A stretch of DNA of 64,000 bases from Candidatus Obscuribacter sp. (GTDB lineage Bacteria; Cyanobacteriota; Vampirovibrionia; Obscuribacterales; Obscuribacteraceae). Location: assembly GCA_016718315.1 (NCBI GenBank), contig JADKDV010000005.1:124001-188000 (forward strand). Direction: 5' to 3'. The notes under the pieces are model-generated. The model was not told where the DNA came from and made no database searches. It worked only from the letters and a program-made list of their open reading frames with translations. Shown here piece by piece: positions 26,576 to 37,855 of this stretch. Position 1 is the stretch's first letter, and each line of letters opens with the position of its first letter. A program made the position numbers and the translations under genes.

Positions 26576-27769
26576 ATGGATTTTATGCAGAGGTGGGCCA
26601 GGGCACTCCTCTTACTGACTTTGATGCTTGAGAGCAGTAGTGTCGCTATAGCTGCTGGTCCAGCTGTCAATACCAGAGGTCCAAACGCCAGAACTAATCC
26701 TGCTACTGTTACTGCCGCCAGAGCACTTGAACTTTACAGCAATAAGCAATTTGTCGCTGCCAGTGATGCTTTTGAACAAGTCATTAAAACTAGCGCTCCA
26801 GAGCCCCGGCTTTATTACTATGCTGCTTTAGCCAATAAGGGTGCTTTGCGGGAGCAGCGCGCCACACAGCTCTATCAGTACATCTGTCAATATTTTGCTC
26901 AGTCTCCCGAATCTACTCTGGCAAAAATGGCTCTGGGTCAAGACCCGCTTACTAGTACAGGGTCTAGCGGTAGTGCTAAGGATGCCAATCAGTCTCTCAG
27001 TATTGGTGTTAATTCGAACCAGGCGGAGTCCGGTAAATTGCGCCAGCCTGGCGCTTTTGCTTTTACTGCTGCAGAAATTGCCAGGGAAGGAGCCAATGGC
27101 ATTGACCAGAGCGGTTTTGAAAATTGTTGGTTTGAAGCGGCTATGTCAGCGCTGGCCCAATTGCCACGGGGGCAGCGTCTGATTGCTTCAATGATCAAGT
27201 ATGGCGAAGACAAGTCTTATATCATTCGCTTTCCTGGGGATGGCAAGGAATATGTCTGTCGCAACTCAGATTTGCGGGCTGTAGGGCTTGCCAACACTGC
27301 CAAGTGGGCCTCGCTTTTGGAATACGCGCAGACTCAAAAATTTCCTAATAACAAAGGCGCTGAAGGCACTGCTGGCGATCAATCGAGGTTGGAAGTAGGT
27401 ATGGCCTGTATCACAGGACGACCAGCCGAAATAATCACTCCTCGCAATGTCTCTATTACAGAATTAGCTTCTTTTATCGGCGGCGCTGTACGCTCTCAAA
27501 ATCCAATCACCTGCGGTACTTATGATGAGAACAGTATTGGTTCTTTGCCAAGGCTGGTATTTGGTTCACACGCCTATACCATCATAGGCTTTGAGCCTTC
27601 ACGCAATATGGTCGTTATTCGCAATCCCCATGGTCATAGCTCTCGGGTCTTCAATCACCCGTCTGACCCGCGTCATCTGGAGTTTGAGTGGATGGGAGAT
27701 GGAGTCTTTAAAATGAGTCTTTCACTCTTCCAAAATTACTTTCATAGTGTGGCAAGATCGTTTTTATAG
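26576..27769 (+). CDS. Secreted calpain-like (C2) cysteine protease with TPR region
   Basis: 397 residues from ATG 26576 (AGGATGG just before; ATG 26558 and an earlier frame from 26396 are alternatives). A signal peptide with a hydrophobic core (LLLLTLMLESSSVAIAA) is followed by a TPR-like repeat (about 50-115), a Ser/Gly linker and a C-terminal peptidase. Catalytic residues of the calpain family are in order: Cys184 in FENCWFEAAMSALA, His332 in GSHAYTIIGF, Asn350 in IRNPHG. Calpains are mostly eukaryotic and calcium dependent; bacterial members are few. No calcium-binding C2 or EF-hand domain is visible. Monocistronic. Confidence 0.75.
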   Translation: MDFMQRWARALLLLTLMLESSSVAIAAGPAVNTRGPNARTNPATVTAARALELYSNKQFVAASDAFEQVIKTSAPEPRLYYYAALANKGALREQRATQLYQYICQYFAQSPESTLAKMALGQDPLTSTGSSGSAKDANQSLSIGVNSNQAESGKLRQPGAFAFTAAEIAREGANGIDQSGFENCWFEAAMSALAQLPRGQRLIASMIKYGEDKSYIIRFPGDGKEYVCRNSDLRAVGLANTAKWASLLEYAQTQKFPNNKGAEGTAGDQSRLEVGMACITGRPAEIITPRNVSITELASFIGGAVRSQNPITCGTYDENSIGSLPRLVFGSHAYTIIGFEPSRNMVVIRNPHGHSSRVFNHPSDPRHLEFEWMGDGVFKMSLSLFQNYFHSVARSFL

Positions 27770-27831
27770 TGCCATGCTTAAGCCAAAATACAAACTGCCT
27801 CGATATTGCTACCCTCACTGGCGAGTAAAAA

Positions 27832-28979
27832 ATGTCCAAGCTAGCCCTTATTAGAGACCCCAGATTTCAAAAACACCTGACACCAGATGCACATCCAGAG
27901 ACCCCTCAGAGGCTCGTGGCCATCGATAACGTCCTGGCTGGCTATAGTTTGAGGCAAGGACTGGATGAGCTTGCTCCCAGGCTCGCTCGCGAGTCAGATA
28001 TCGCACTTGTCCACAAAGCCAGCTATATGGAGCAATTGCAAGCCAATGCCGAGAGGCTCCAGGCGATTGAGTCAAATGGCGGAGGTCCTGGCGATCTTGC
28101 GTACAATGATTTGATCAGACTGGACAACGATACTTATATGAGCGCTGCCAGTTACGATACAGCCAAGCTCGCCTGCGGCGCTGGTCTGGTTGGCATTGAT
28201 GCTGTGGCCAGTGGAGCTAGTCAATCTGCTTTTGTGGCGGTGCGTCCGCCCGGTCACCATGCTCTGGTCGATCAGCCTATGGGCTTTTGTCTCTTTAACA
28301 ACGTTGCAGTAGCTGCTCGCTATGGGCAAAAGACTCATGGCTACAAAAGAGTGTTTATCATCGACTGGGATGTACATCATGGCAATGGCACTCAGTGGGC
28401 TTTTTACAATGATCCCTCTGTTTTTTCGTTTCCTTTCAGCAGTATCCTAACTGGCCTTTTGACTCGGGTTGGTACACCGAGGATGGTGTCGGTGAAGGGC
28501 GCGGATTTAACATGAATATCCCTTTGCCCAAAGGGACTGGCGACCGAGGTTATCTTAAGGCTTTTGACGAGCTGGTTAAGCCAGTCTGTTTCGAGTTTAA
28601 GCCAGACTTGATCCTGGTTTCGGCTGGATATGACGCTCATCGTGACGATCCGCTGGGGCAGCAGTGCATCACCACTTCTGGTTATGCCATGCTGGCGCAG
28701 CGTGTTGATGACCTCTCGCGCGAGTTGGGTGTGCCATCTGTGGTCTTTCTTGAGGGAGGCTACAACGTTAAATCGCTCTCTGAGTCCGCTGTAGCCACTA
28801 TGCGTGTCCTCAATGCCAAAAGCGAATCAGACCAGGGTGCCGTCCACGCCAGCTATTTGATGCCATTTGCTGCTGGTGATGGGGCTCATATTACCGGGGA
28901 TCAGACCCCAGATGCCGTAGATGAACGTATTTTTGATGTCAAAAAGCACTTTGCCAAGTACTGGCGCGTGCTGCGCTAA
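27832..28979 (+). CDS. Histone deacetylase family protein, frame interrupted at a T tract
   Basis: Two overlapping frames, 27832-28515 and 28512-28979, together give one full class II-type deacetylase. Frame 1 has RPPGHHALVDQPMGFC, LFNNVAVAA and FIIDWDVHHGNGTQ. In the other frame QQYPNWPFDSGWYTEDGVG joins directly to MNIPLPKGTGD, SAGYDAHRDDPLG and FLEGGYN. All zinc ligands and catalytic His residues are present. The switch falls at 28421-28426, a run of six T where seven would restore the frame (reading SVFFVSFQQYP). So either a one-base deletion inactivated the gene, the run is a sequencing error, or the tract is slippery. Substrates of bacterial members include acetyl-lysine and acetylpolyamines. 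Confidence 0.85.
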
Positions 28980-29434
28980 TTAGCTCTAATTAGGCAAAAA
29001 GGGTTAGTAGTCAGTAGCTCGCGTGAGCTTGGTGGATCGAAAAGAATTGCTGGAGCGCTGGAAGCCTCCTGTATATACGGGCTTTTCAAGTGGCTGCGTG
29101 TTTGCTGCTGTTTTGTAGATAGCCTGCCTGTGTGCCATTGCCGGTCAGGTCTGGCACAAATTATTACTTGTCAGTAGATATCGGCAGCTGGGGCTGATTT
29201 GAGCGCCAGGGTGAGGGGCTTGAGTGGGGGTGTCTCTGTCTGTAGTTTGAAACGCATTCTCATTTTCACCACTCAAATTTCTATCTCTCTAAAACAAAAA
29301 CCTCTTATTGCTTCTATTCAGCTTCTCTCTCATCGCGATCCAAGTCGTGAGTGTTAGCACAGCTGAGGATTTGAGGACTGGTGATGCTTGCAACATGGCG
29401 GTTGCCTGTTTGCAATGCTGCTTTGACTGCCTGA
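28980..29434. other. Intergenic region without a supported gene
   Basis: Between the deacetylase and GNAT genes. I see no tRNA, no convincing hairpin with a T tail and no ribosome-site-led frame; the frame 29308-29619 overlaps the GNAT gene in another phase and is a shadow. Confidence 0.5.
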
Positions 29435-30220
29435 ATGGCTTATGGACCCCCTATGAGTACCCCCGAAAAAATCAATCTCTGTATACGAAGTATCGGTACC
29501 GAGCAAGACTGGCGCACGCTTTACGAACTTTCATTTCCACGGGACGAACGTATGTCTCTGGAAGAGTTGGACGTGATGATCAAGCGGCAGCTTGTGCTGG
29601 TGCACCGTACCACCGATAGCGAGGGCAATTTGCTCTGCTTCTCTATCGTAACTCCCATGAGCAACTTTTCGCTACTTGCTTATATCGCCACAGATCAGAC
29701 CAGACGGTCATCTGGTGTCGGTAGCAAGCATATGAAAGCACTGATTGCGCTTCTTAAAAAGAGCTACCCTACGCACCGGGGGCTGTTTTTAGAAATCGAA
29801 TCAACCCGTGAAGTAGGTCTCAGTCAGGCTGAAGAAGTTGAACGCAAGCGACGTCTGGCCTTTTATGAGCGCCTTGGTTGCAAGCGTCTGCTTGGTGCTG
29901 ATTATCTGCTTCCCAGCTATGTACCTGGTTCTCCTGCGCGTCATGGTGAGTTGCTCTGGTTTGAATACCACGACAATCTTGCCTCCAGTAGCGCTGATAC
30001 CAGCAAGGTTCTTGGTTCGATTATCTGCGAAATCTATATCAGGGGCTATGGTGTTTCCCACCGGGACGATAGTTTCGTCCACGTGATGAGACAGTTCCCC
30101 GAGGTCGATGGTACTACCTGTAATGTCACTATCGTCCCCGCTGAACCTGCCACCCGTCCCACTTTGTCCGCCCGTATCTTTGCTCTAGTCAAACGCCTTT
30201 TAGGCAAGCTGGGACTATGA
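29435..30220 (+). CDS. GNAT-family N-acetyltransferase
   Basis: 261 residues (start at 29435 or at ATG 29453, giving MSTPEKIN; neither has a strong ribosome site). The GNAT core is visible: SLLAYIATDQTRRSSGVGSKHM, where the Q/R-x-x-G-x-G/A acetyl-CoA loop reads RRSSGVGS, and a later RRLAFYERLGCKRL strand-helix typical of motif B. The C-terminal 80 residues are an extra domain ending in a basic amphipathic helix (IFALVKRLLGKLGL), perhaps membrane-touching. Substrate unknown. Confidence 0.7.
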   Translation: MAYGPPMSTPEKINLCIRSIGTEQDWRTLYELSFPRDERMSLEELDVMIKRQLVLVHRTTDSEGNLLCFSIVTPMSNFSLLAYIATDQTRRSSGVGSKHMKALIALLKKSYPTHRGLFLEIESTREVGLSQAEEVERKRRLAFYERLGCKRLLGADYLLPSYVPGSPARHGELLWFEYHDNLASSSADTSKVLGSIICEIYIRGYGVSHRDDSFVHVMRQFPEVDGTTCNVTIVPAEPATRPTLSARIFALVKRLLGKLGL

Positions 30221-30453
30221 CGGGGAAATGGCTGGCAAATTTGGACTCAATGATGTAAGAAGCGCCGATGTTTTTGCGCGGTGCGTGACAACTGTCAGAG
30301 GGGGTGATCGAGGCTCAGCTCAAAGTGAGCCCTGCCTTAACCACCCCCAATGACTGTTTTGTCATCTGAAATGCTCTTTTTTTTGCCGCGGCTTGTCAGG
30401 GGGTGCTAGCTGCGACACATAAAGTGAGATTCAGATCACTACCTCTGTTCGGG

Positions 30454-30485
30454 CTTGAAACAAGCTATAGCAGTTTCATAAGTTC
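30454..30485 (+). promoter_or_regulatory. Promoter-like element of the clp gene
   Basis: CTTGAA at 30454-30459, 15 bases, TTCATAAGTTC at 30475-30485. Both blocks are identical to those at 21609-21639 ahead of the ftsH operon. It lies 190 bases before the clp start codon. Upstream in the same gap (30221-30677) there is only a weak hairpin GGCTCA/TGAGCC. Confidence 0.5.
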
Positions 30486-30677
30486 TTGAGGTCATCATTT
30501 CCTCCCAATAACAAAAAGAATTTTCTAGTTCACCAACTCACCGTCCCCAGTCCTGTTTCTGTTCTTGAGCTTTGCTTAACCGCTTGGCTTGTTTGGACTG
30601 TGCCTGGGATACCAGGTGACAAAGGGCTCAACACTTTCTCTTTCCCTCTCCACCTGGCTACGAAATGGAGTTATTAC

Positions 30678-33209
<2,532 letters not shown>

Positions 33210-33247
33210 TCACTTTCGGACTGCCACTGCTGCATTACCTGAGTAAT

Positions 33248-33284
33248 GGACATGCTGGTGTTCAACTGGCATGTCCTTGTTTTT
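33248..33284 (+). terminator. First terminator after clp
   Basis: GGACATGC (33248-33255) and GCATGTCC (33269-33276) pair perfectly and are followed by TTGTTTTT. Confidence 0.8.
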
Positions 33285-33288
33285 GTGG

Positions 33289-33331
33289 AAAGACAGTGAG
33301 CCAAAAGCTCACTGTCTTTCTTCTTTTTCTG
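33289..33331 (+). terminator. Second terminator after clp
   Basis: AAAGACAGTGAGC (33289-33301) and GCTCACTGTCTTT (33307-33319) form a perfect 13-pair stem with a five-base loop, followed by CTTCTTTTTCTG. It directly follows the first terminator, giving a tandem stop. Confidence 0.85.
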
Positions 33332-33360
33332 TAGTTCCTTTCAGGTCTTCTAAGCTTTTT

Positions 33361-33463
33361 GCACTTTTTGTGCCTTTAAGCCATCTGTGCTTTTGGGGTC
33401 TGCCACACTTTCCAAATTTTTTGTACTTTCTGTACTTTTTCAGCTTTTTGGCACTTTTTGTCC
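33361..33463. repeat. Three short hairpins with T-rich five-base loops in a T-rich tract
   Basis: GCACTTTTTGTGC (33361-33373), GTACTTTCTGTAC (33423-33435) and GGCACTTTTTGTCC (33450-33463) each fold as a four-pair stem with a five-base T-rich loop. The surrounding 150 bases are very T-rich on the plus strand. Function unknown; possibly an extension of the clp terminator array or a local duplication product. Confidence 0.5.
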
Positions 33464-33560
33464 TTTTTACCTTGATGCATGACACACTGTCTGGCTTACT
33501 CCGGGGTCAAAGACTCCAGTGATTGGTCAGCAATTCGCCCGCTTTTGCGACAATACTCTT

Positions 33561-34529
33561 TTAGCTGCTGGGAAACATCACAACTGAAGTGTTGGATTTT
33601 TTTGCCTGTTCAAGCGCTTCCATGGCTGCGGCAATTAATATGCCCGGATGCTCGCAAGTATCAGGAATACTAGCTATGCCAAAGTGCACAAGTACATTAC
33701 TGGCGTCGAGTCCCGGTGCCAGAGGGCTTTGCAGCAAGGCTTGTTCGATGCGCATGCAGAGTTGTACGGTTTCGTTGCTACCTGTGTGCGGTAAAACCAG
33801 GCAGAGTCTGGGATCGGCAAAGTGGCAGAGATTATCTAGCGAGCGTCCGATGCCCTGGATGCGGTTGGCGCTCTCGTGCAGCAGTCTTACTGGGGGTAAG
33901 GTTATGGTGCCGTCGTTAAGCCGCATGGCCAGTTCAAATAGGACAAAAGCAAAGGGAGTCTGGTAACGGGTAAAGCGGTTGAACTCTTGAATCAAAAGAT
34001 GATAGGCATAGGCTTCTGATAAAAGACCGGTTTCTTGCCGCCTTAGATGCCATTGCATGGCATCTAACATTGCTCGGTCAAGTTCCAGCGGAGCTGGTAA
34101 GTTTGGTCTGGCCGAGCGCGGTGGGCTCTGGGGTGGCGGCTCGTGCGCAGGTTCGTCGAGTACTGGTGCTTGTTTTGAAGTATCGACATAAGTCTGTAGT
34201 GATCTGCTGCTATCGCTCTCGGCTGAGATCAAGCTCTGAATCAAAAAAGTATCCATGCTGTCATGACTCCACAGCACTGCCGAATCCATTGACTCGCCAG
34301 CATGCAAAGTCCAGCTAGGACCATCTTCTGACCCTGCTGCAGTGCAGACCTTTAGGACAAAGGTAGTCGTAGCGTTGGCTGTTTTCCAGGGCAATTCGAT
34401 TATTGCTCTAGGATGTTTGCTGGCTTGCGACATGGCAAAATCCAGATCCTGGATACTTGGTATTGATGCCAGTTTTGTCAGTTTGACGTTGGCATTGCCA
34501 GTCGTCTTAAATGATTCGTTGAGGGCCAT
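33561..34529 (-). CDS. Degenerate GGDEF-domain protein
   Basis: 322 residues. The C-terminal 160 residues follow the GGDEF fold: helix LLSEAYAYHLLIQEFNRFTRYQTPFAFVLFEL, a long helix with RLLHESANRIQGIGRSLDN, the strand turn FADPRLCLVLPHT where GGDEF would lie, and FGIASIPDTCEHPGILIAAAMEALEQAKK. The GGDEF residues are absent, so cyclase activity is unlikely; a c-di-GMP or nucleotide sensor role is inference. The N-terminal 120 residues are a separate beta-rich domain, joined by a Pro-rich linker. Converges with clp. Confidence 0.65.
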   Translation of the reverse strand: MALNESFKTTGNANVKLTKLASIPSIQDLDFAMSQASKHPRAIIELPWKTANATTTFVLKVCTAAGSEDGPSWTLHAGESMDSAVLWSHDSMDTFLIQSLISAESDSSRSLQTYVDTSKQAPVLDEPAHEPPPQSPPRSARPNLPAPLELDRAMLDAMQWHLRRQETGLLSEAYAYHLLIQEFNRFTRYQTPFAFVLFELAMRLNDGTITLPPVRLLHESANRIQGIGRSLDNLCHFADPRLCLVLPHTGSNETVQLCMRIEQALLQSPLAPGLDASNVLVHFGIASIPDTCEHPGILIAAAMEALEQAKKSNTSVVMFPSS

Positions 34530-35153
34530 TTTGTGCTCGGAGATTTTAGTAAATAAAAACGGTCGAAGAGTACAAAGGGTACCAGTTGAAAGAAATGGTC
34601 GGAGGAGAGGGTACCTGTGCTAACACATCGTTTTGCGCTTGAAACACCGAAAAACTAGACAGGAATTCTGCTGGTTTACTCTGTTAAGTTACCCACTAGC
34701 TGGATGAATAACACCCTCTTTTGCATATCTCTAATGCCACTTCTTTTTGCTCTTAATTGAGCGGCTTTGATGGCGTTCTGCTTGGCATCCTGCTTGCCCC
34801 GATGTTCCAATTGAGCTCTGGTGTTAATGTGCGCTCGCTGTGGTGTCCTTTTTGGCAAGTTTTACGGGTTGGCCCAGTTAGCGGATTGATTGAGTCTGCT
34901 TGGCAACGCGGCGTGTCGGGGGCAAAAGTCCCGTAGTTATAGCTTTTTAAAGAGCTATATATAAAACCAAGTAGAGATCTCATGACCATGTTTACTAGTG
35001 TGCCAAGGTCTTTATCTTCTCAACTCTCTTTTTAGCTCCCTTTACCTTTAACACCCAACCATTCTTTCTTTGTCAAAGAGCTTTAACCATAACTGGTTAG
35101 ATGGTTTGGCGCGGGCGTTGAAAGTAAAGAGAGCAACTTATCTGGAGCACCGC
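34530..35153. other. Intergenic region upstream of the Bat operon
   Basis: No supported gene over about 620 bases. TATAGCT (34938-34944) and AGCTATA (34953-34959) can pair, directly followed by TATATAAAACC; an AT-rich promoter for the Bat operon may sit here. The minus-strand promoter of the GGDEF-like gene must lie at the left end. Frames of 60-78 codons here lack ribosome sites. Confidence 0.35.
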
Positions 35154-36179
35154 ATGATATTTGCGCATCCCGAGTGGCTTTACGCCATTCTGCTTTTACC
35201 TGTGTCCTGGTTTTTGTTCAAACGTCGCGGCAAAGTTGGCGCGACGACACTGAGCGGAATCAAGACGAAAATCGGCAGTAGAATCATCATGATTTTGCCG
35301 AAACTCTTGCTGTCTCTCGGTTTTGTGGCACTTTGTCTGGCTCTGGCCCGACCGCAAGAAATTTTTTACGAGAGCGATACAACCGTCAAGGCTCGAGACA
35401 TCGTCATCGCTGTGGACAAGTCTGGCTCTATGAGCTCGACTATCCGCGGCCCATTGCCCACAAGCAGTGTTGGTGAAACCGATCTTGACCGAGACTGGCC
35501 TGGCAAACCGGCTCCCATCAACGCACCTACCTCGTCCTACCAAAGAGACGGGTATTCGCGTTTGGAAGTGGCTCAGGCTGCAGTCCTCGACTTTGTCCGC
35601 AATCGTTACATCGTCAATGCCGGTGACCGCATCGGTGTCATGGTATTTGACGACAACCAGCTCTGGTCCTGGCCTCTCACTCATGACCTGAAGATGATCT
35701 ATCGCAAAGTACGATTTGCTGACGAAGGCACAGGCGGTGGTACCAATTTTGGCAATGAACCGCCAGGACCAATCGACCGTGCTATCGAGCACTTTGGTGA
35801 ACTTGGTCAGGCTCAAAGTAGAGTTGTGATCATGGTCACAGACGGTGAAAACGATCTGACTGAAGCCACCAAGCGTCGCATCTCTGACCAGATCACAAGC
35901 TACGGCATCAAGTTTTACGTCATAGGCGTCGGCGAGACTCTCGCCCGTCAGGATACCGACATCACAAGGCTGGCAACCAGTCTTGGCGGTCATGTCTTCA
36001 GGGCAGAAACAGCCGGGGATATGCAGAAAATTTTTACCGCCATCGACCAGATGGAGCGGTCTGACATCAACAGCTACGGCGTGCAGAAGCGCAAGGAACT
36101 TTATGTGCCTTTTGCTCTGGCAGCACTGCTGCTGCTTTTGCTCACCTGTGGCATGCAAGCAATTATTCTCAACGAATAA
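35154..36179 (+). CDS. batA: BatA-like VWA membrane protein
   Basis: 341 residues from ATG 35154, with GGAG at a good distance; an upstream TTG at 35070 gives an unlikely N-terminal extension. Two N-terminal helices (about 7-20 and 47-66, ending in LALARPQ, a hallmark of Bat proteins), then a VWA domain with MIDAS DKSGSMSS, the GGGTNF Thr and VTDGEND acid, and a C-terminal helix. Bat proteins are membrane VWA proteins linked to aerotolerance and metal or envelope processes. The usual moxR gene just upstream is missing here. Confidence 0.85.
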   Translation: MIFAHPEWLYAILLLPVSWFLFKRRGKVGATTLSGIKTKIGSRIIMILPKLLLSLGFVALCLALARPQEIFYESDTTVKARDIVIAVDKSGSMSSTIRGPLPTSSVGETDLDRDWPGKPAPINAPTSSYQRDGYSRLEVAQAAVLDFVRNRYIVNAGDRIGVMVFDDNQLWSWPLTHDLKMIYRKVRFADEGTGGGTNFGNEPPGPIDRAIEHFGELGQAQSRVVIMVTDGENDLTEATKRRISDQITSYGIKFYVIGVGETLARQDTDITRLATSLGGHVFRAETAGDMQKIFTAIDQMERSDINSYGVQKRKELYVPFALAALLLLLLTCGMQAIILNE

Positions 36180-36230
36180 GCCGGCAGCGCATTAGAACAG
36201 CCCGCTACGGCGGTCTGTACGGAGATTTAT

Positions 36231-36776
36231 ATGAAAACGCTGAAACGTTTTTCTACACGTATGAAAGTCTGGTTGACGCTGCTAGCTACAATCACATGCC
36301 TTGCTGGCATGGGCTATGGTGTCTTCCGACTGTTTGCTTACAGCCTGCCGATGCAGATGGAATCGTTTTACGAGGCCTCTCAGTCTGACGCAGGCGACAA
36401 GGGAGTGGCGCTCTACGACGCTGCTCTTCAAGAGTTCAAGGCTGAGCGCTATGACAGTGCGCAGCAGCTTCTAGTCATGGCGTATTCCGCTTTGACAGAG
36501 CAAAAGGAGTCCCAGAGCAACATCGACGAAAAGATGGCTGCTCGGGTGCAATTTTTGCTCGGCGTGGTCAACGAAAAGACCAAAAAGACTCAGCCTGCCG
36601 TCGAGGCCTACAAAATGGCTCTGAGACACAATCCTGACCACATGGAAGCCAAGTACAACCTGGAGCGCCTGATGGTATCCGGTGGTGGCAAAGGTCAGGG
36701 TAATGGTCCTGGCAAGGATGACGGTAACGGTCCTCCTTCCAGTGGTCAGGGCTCTCAGGGTAAGAAGGGGATCTAG
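36231..36776 (+). CDS. BatC-like TPR protein
   Basis: 181 residues, ribosome site GGAGA before the ATG. One N-terminal membrane helix (about 12-37), then a TPR region (about 55-155: ALYDAALQEFKAERYDSAQQ, then VEAYKMALRHNPDHMEAKYN) and a Gly/Gln/Lys-rich tail. It sits between the two VWA genes as batC does in Bat operons and ends two bases before the next start. Confidence 0.75.
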   Translation: MKTLKRFSTRMKVWLTLLATITCLAGMGYGVFRLFAYSLPMQMESFYEASQSDAGDKGVALYDAALQEFKAERYDSAQQLLVMAYSALTEQKESQSNIDEKMAARVQFLLGVVNEKTKKTQPAVEAYKMALRHNPDHMEAKYNLERLMVSGGGKGQGNGPGKDDGNGPPSSGQGSQGKKGI

Positions 36777-36778
36777 CT

Positions 36779-37855
36779 ATGGACAGTATCAATGCTCTGT
36801 TTAGCTGGGTGCACTTCGGTCACCCTGAGCTACTCTGGTTTCTTCTGGGTGTGCCTCTGGTCACCCTCACATCGCTCTGGGTAGCCATCAGGCGGGCCCG
36901 GGCGATGTCCAATGCATACGGCGATGAGGCTCTGGTCGGTCGGTTTATCGAGCGTGTCTCAGTCAAGCGTCTGGTGGCCAAGTCACTGGCGCTCACTGTC
37001 AGCCTCGCTCTACTGGCTCTGGCCCTGGCTCGTCCGGTGCAAGATTCGGGCAAAATCGAGTTTCCTGTGGGCTCGGTCAATGTCATGGCGATAGTGGACG
37101 TCAGTCGCTCTATGGCTGTGCCTGACTATGCTGGCAAGCTGCCTAAGCCCTACGCAGATGGACGCAGACTCGATATGGCCAAGTATCTGCTTGTCACTGA
37201 GGTGATCGGCTCGCTTGGTTACAATCGGCTTGGAGTGGTCACTTACGCTGGTGGTCCCTTTCCTCAAGCCTTTGTCACGGACGACATGCCTCCTCTCAAA
37301 TGGGTGCTCGACCGTGCTATGGCAGTAGGCCGTGCTCCGGGTGAAGGCAGTGATATCGCCAAGGCTTTTGTCCTGGCTTTTCAGATGCTCGATCTCGATG
37401 CCAAAAAGGCCACGCGCAATGTGATCATCCTCATGTCGGATGGTGGCAACGATTCAAGTGCTGATGAGATGCGCCTGATTATTGCTGAGCTGAAGAAACG
37501 CAACATCGATCTCATCGTCGTTGGTCTGGGCAAAACAACCCAGTCTCCAATTCCGGTGCAGATGCTGGAGCCGCGTGATCAGCTGAGGCAGTCAGGCAAG
37601 TACTATCAGGTCGATGGCGAAGTCGTCACCACGCGTCTGGAAGAGAATTATCTCCTCCTGCTCAAAAACGCGGTGAACGGTCGTTATGTGCGCGTCAGCG
37701 ATGCTGCAGACTTCAAGATGACTGACATGGTCAGTCGCTCGCAAGTGGTCTACAAGCCTGGCACTTACGAGTATTTCCCCTGGCTCTTGCTGGGCTCGCT
37801 GGTCATGCTTCTGGTATCGATGCTGGTGCCAGTGCGTTTGGGGGGTAAGCCATGA
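36779..37855 (+). CDS. batB: BatB-like VWA membrane protein
   Basis: 358 residues. N-terminal helices (about 18-38 and 64-82, ending in LALARPVQ), VWA domain with MIDAS DVSRSMAV, GEGSD and ILMSDGGND, and a C-terminal helix (about 335-352). The MIDAS first and later acids are intact although the third Ser is Met-flanked. Translation is coupled to the TPR gene (two bases apart) and to the next gene by a four-base overlap. Works in a membrane complex with the BatA-like protein by analogy to other Bat operons. Confidence 0.82.
   Translation: MDSINALFSWVHFGHPELLWFLLGVPLVTLTSLWVAIRRARAMSNAYGDEALVGRFIERVSVKRLVAKSLALTVSLALLALALARPVQDSGKIEFPVGSVNVMAIVDVSRSMAVPDYAGKLPKPYADGRRLDMAKYLLVTEVIGSLGYNRLGVVTYAGGPFPQAFVTDDMPPLKWVLDRAMAVGRAPGEGSDIAKAFVLAFQMLDLDAKKATRNVIILMSDGGNDSSADEMRLIIAELKKRNIDLIVVGLGKTTQSPIPVQMLEPRDQLRQSGKYYQVDGEVVTTRLEENYLLLLKNAVNGRYVRVSDAADFKMTDMVSRSQVVYKPGTYEYFPWLLLGSLVMLLVSMLVPVRLGGKP

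Noticed and set aside
29345..29357. Possible CIRCE element (GAGTGTTAGCAC)
   Set aside because: Only half of the inverted repeat resembles CIRCE and there is no heat-shock gene next to it.
33271..33522. 83-codon plus-strand frame after clp
   Set aside because: It runs through two strong terminators and a T-rich tract; the Phe/Leu content is a product of the T runs.
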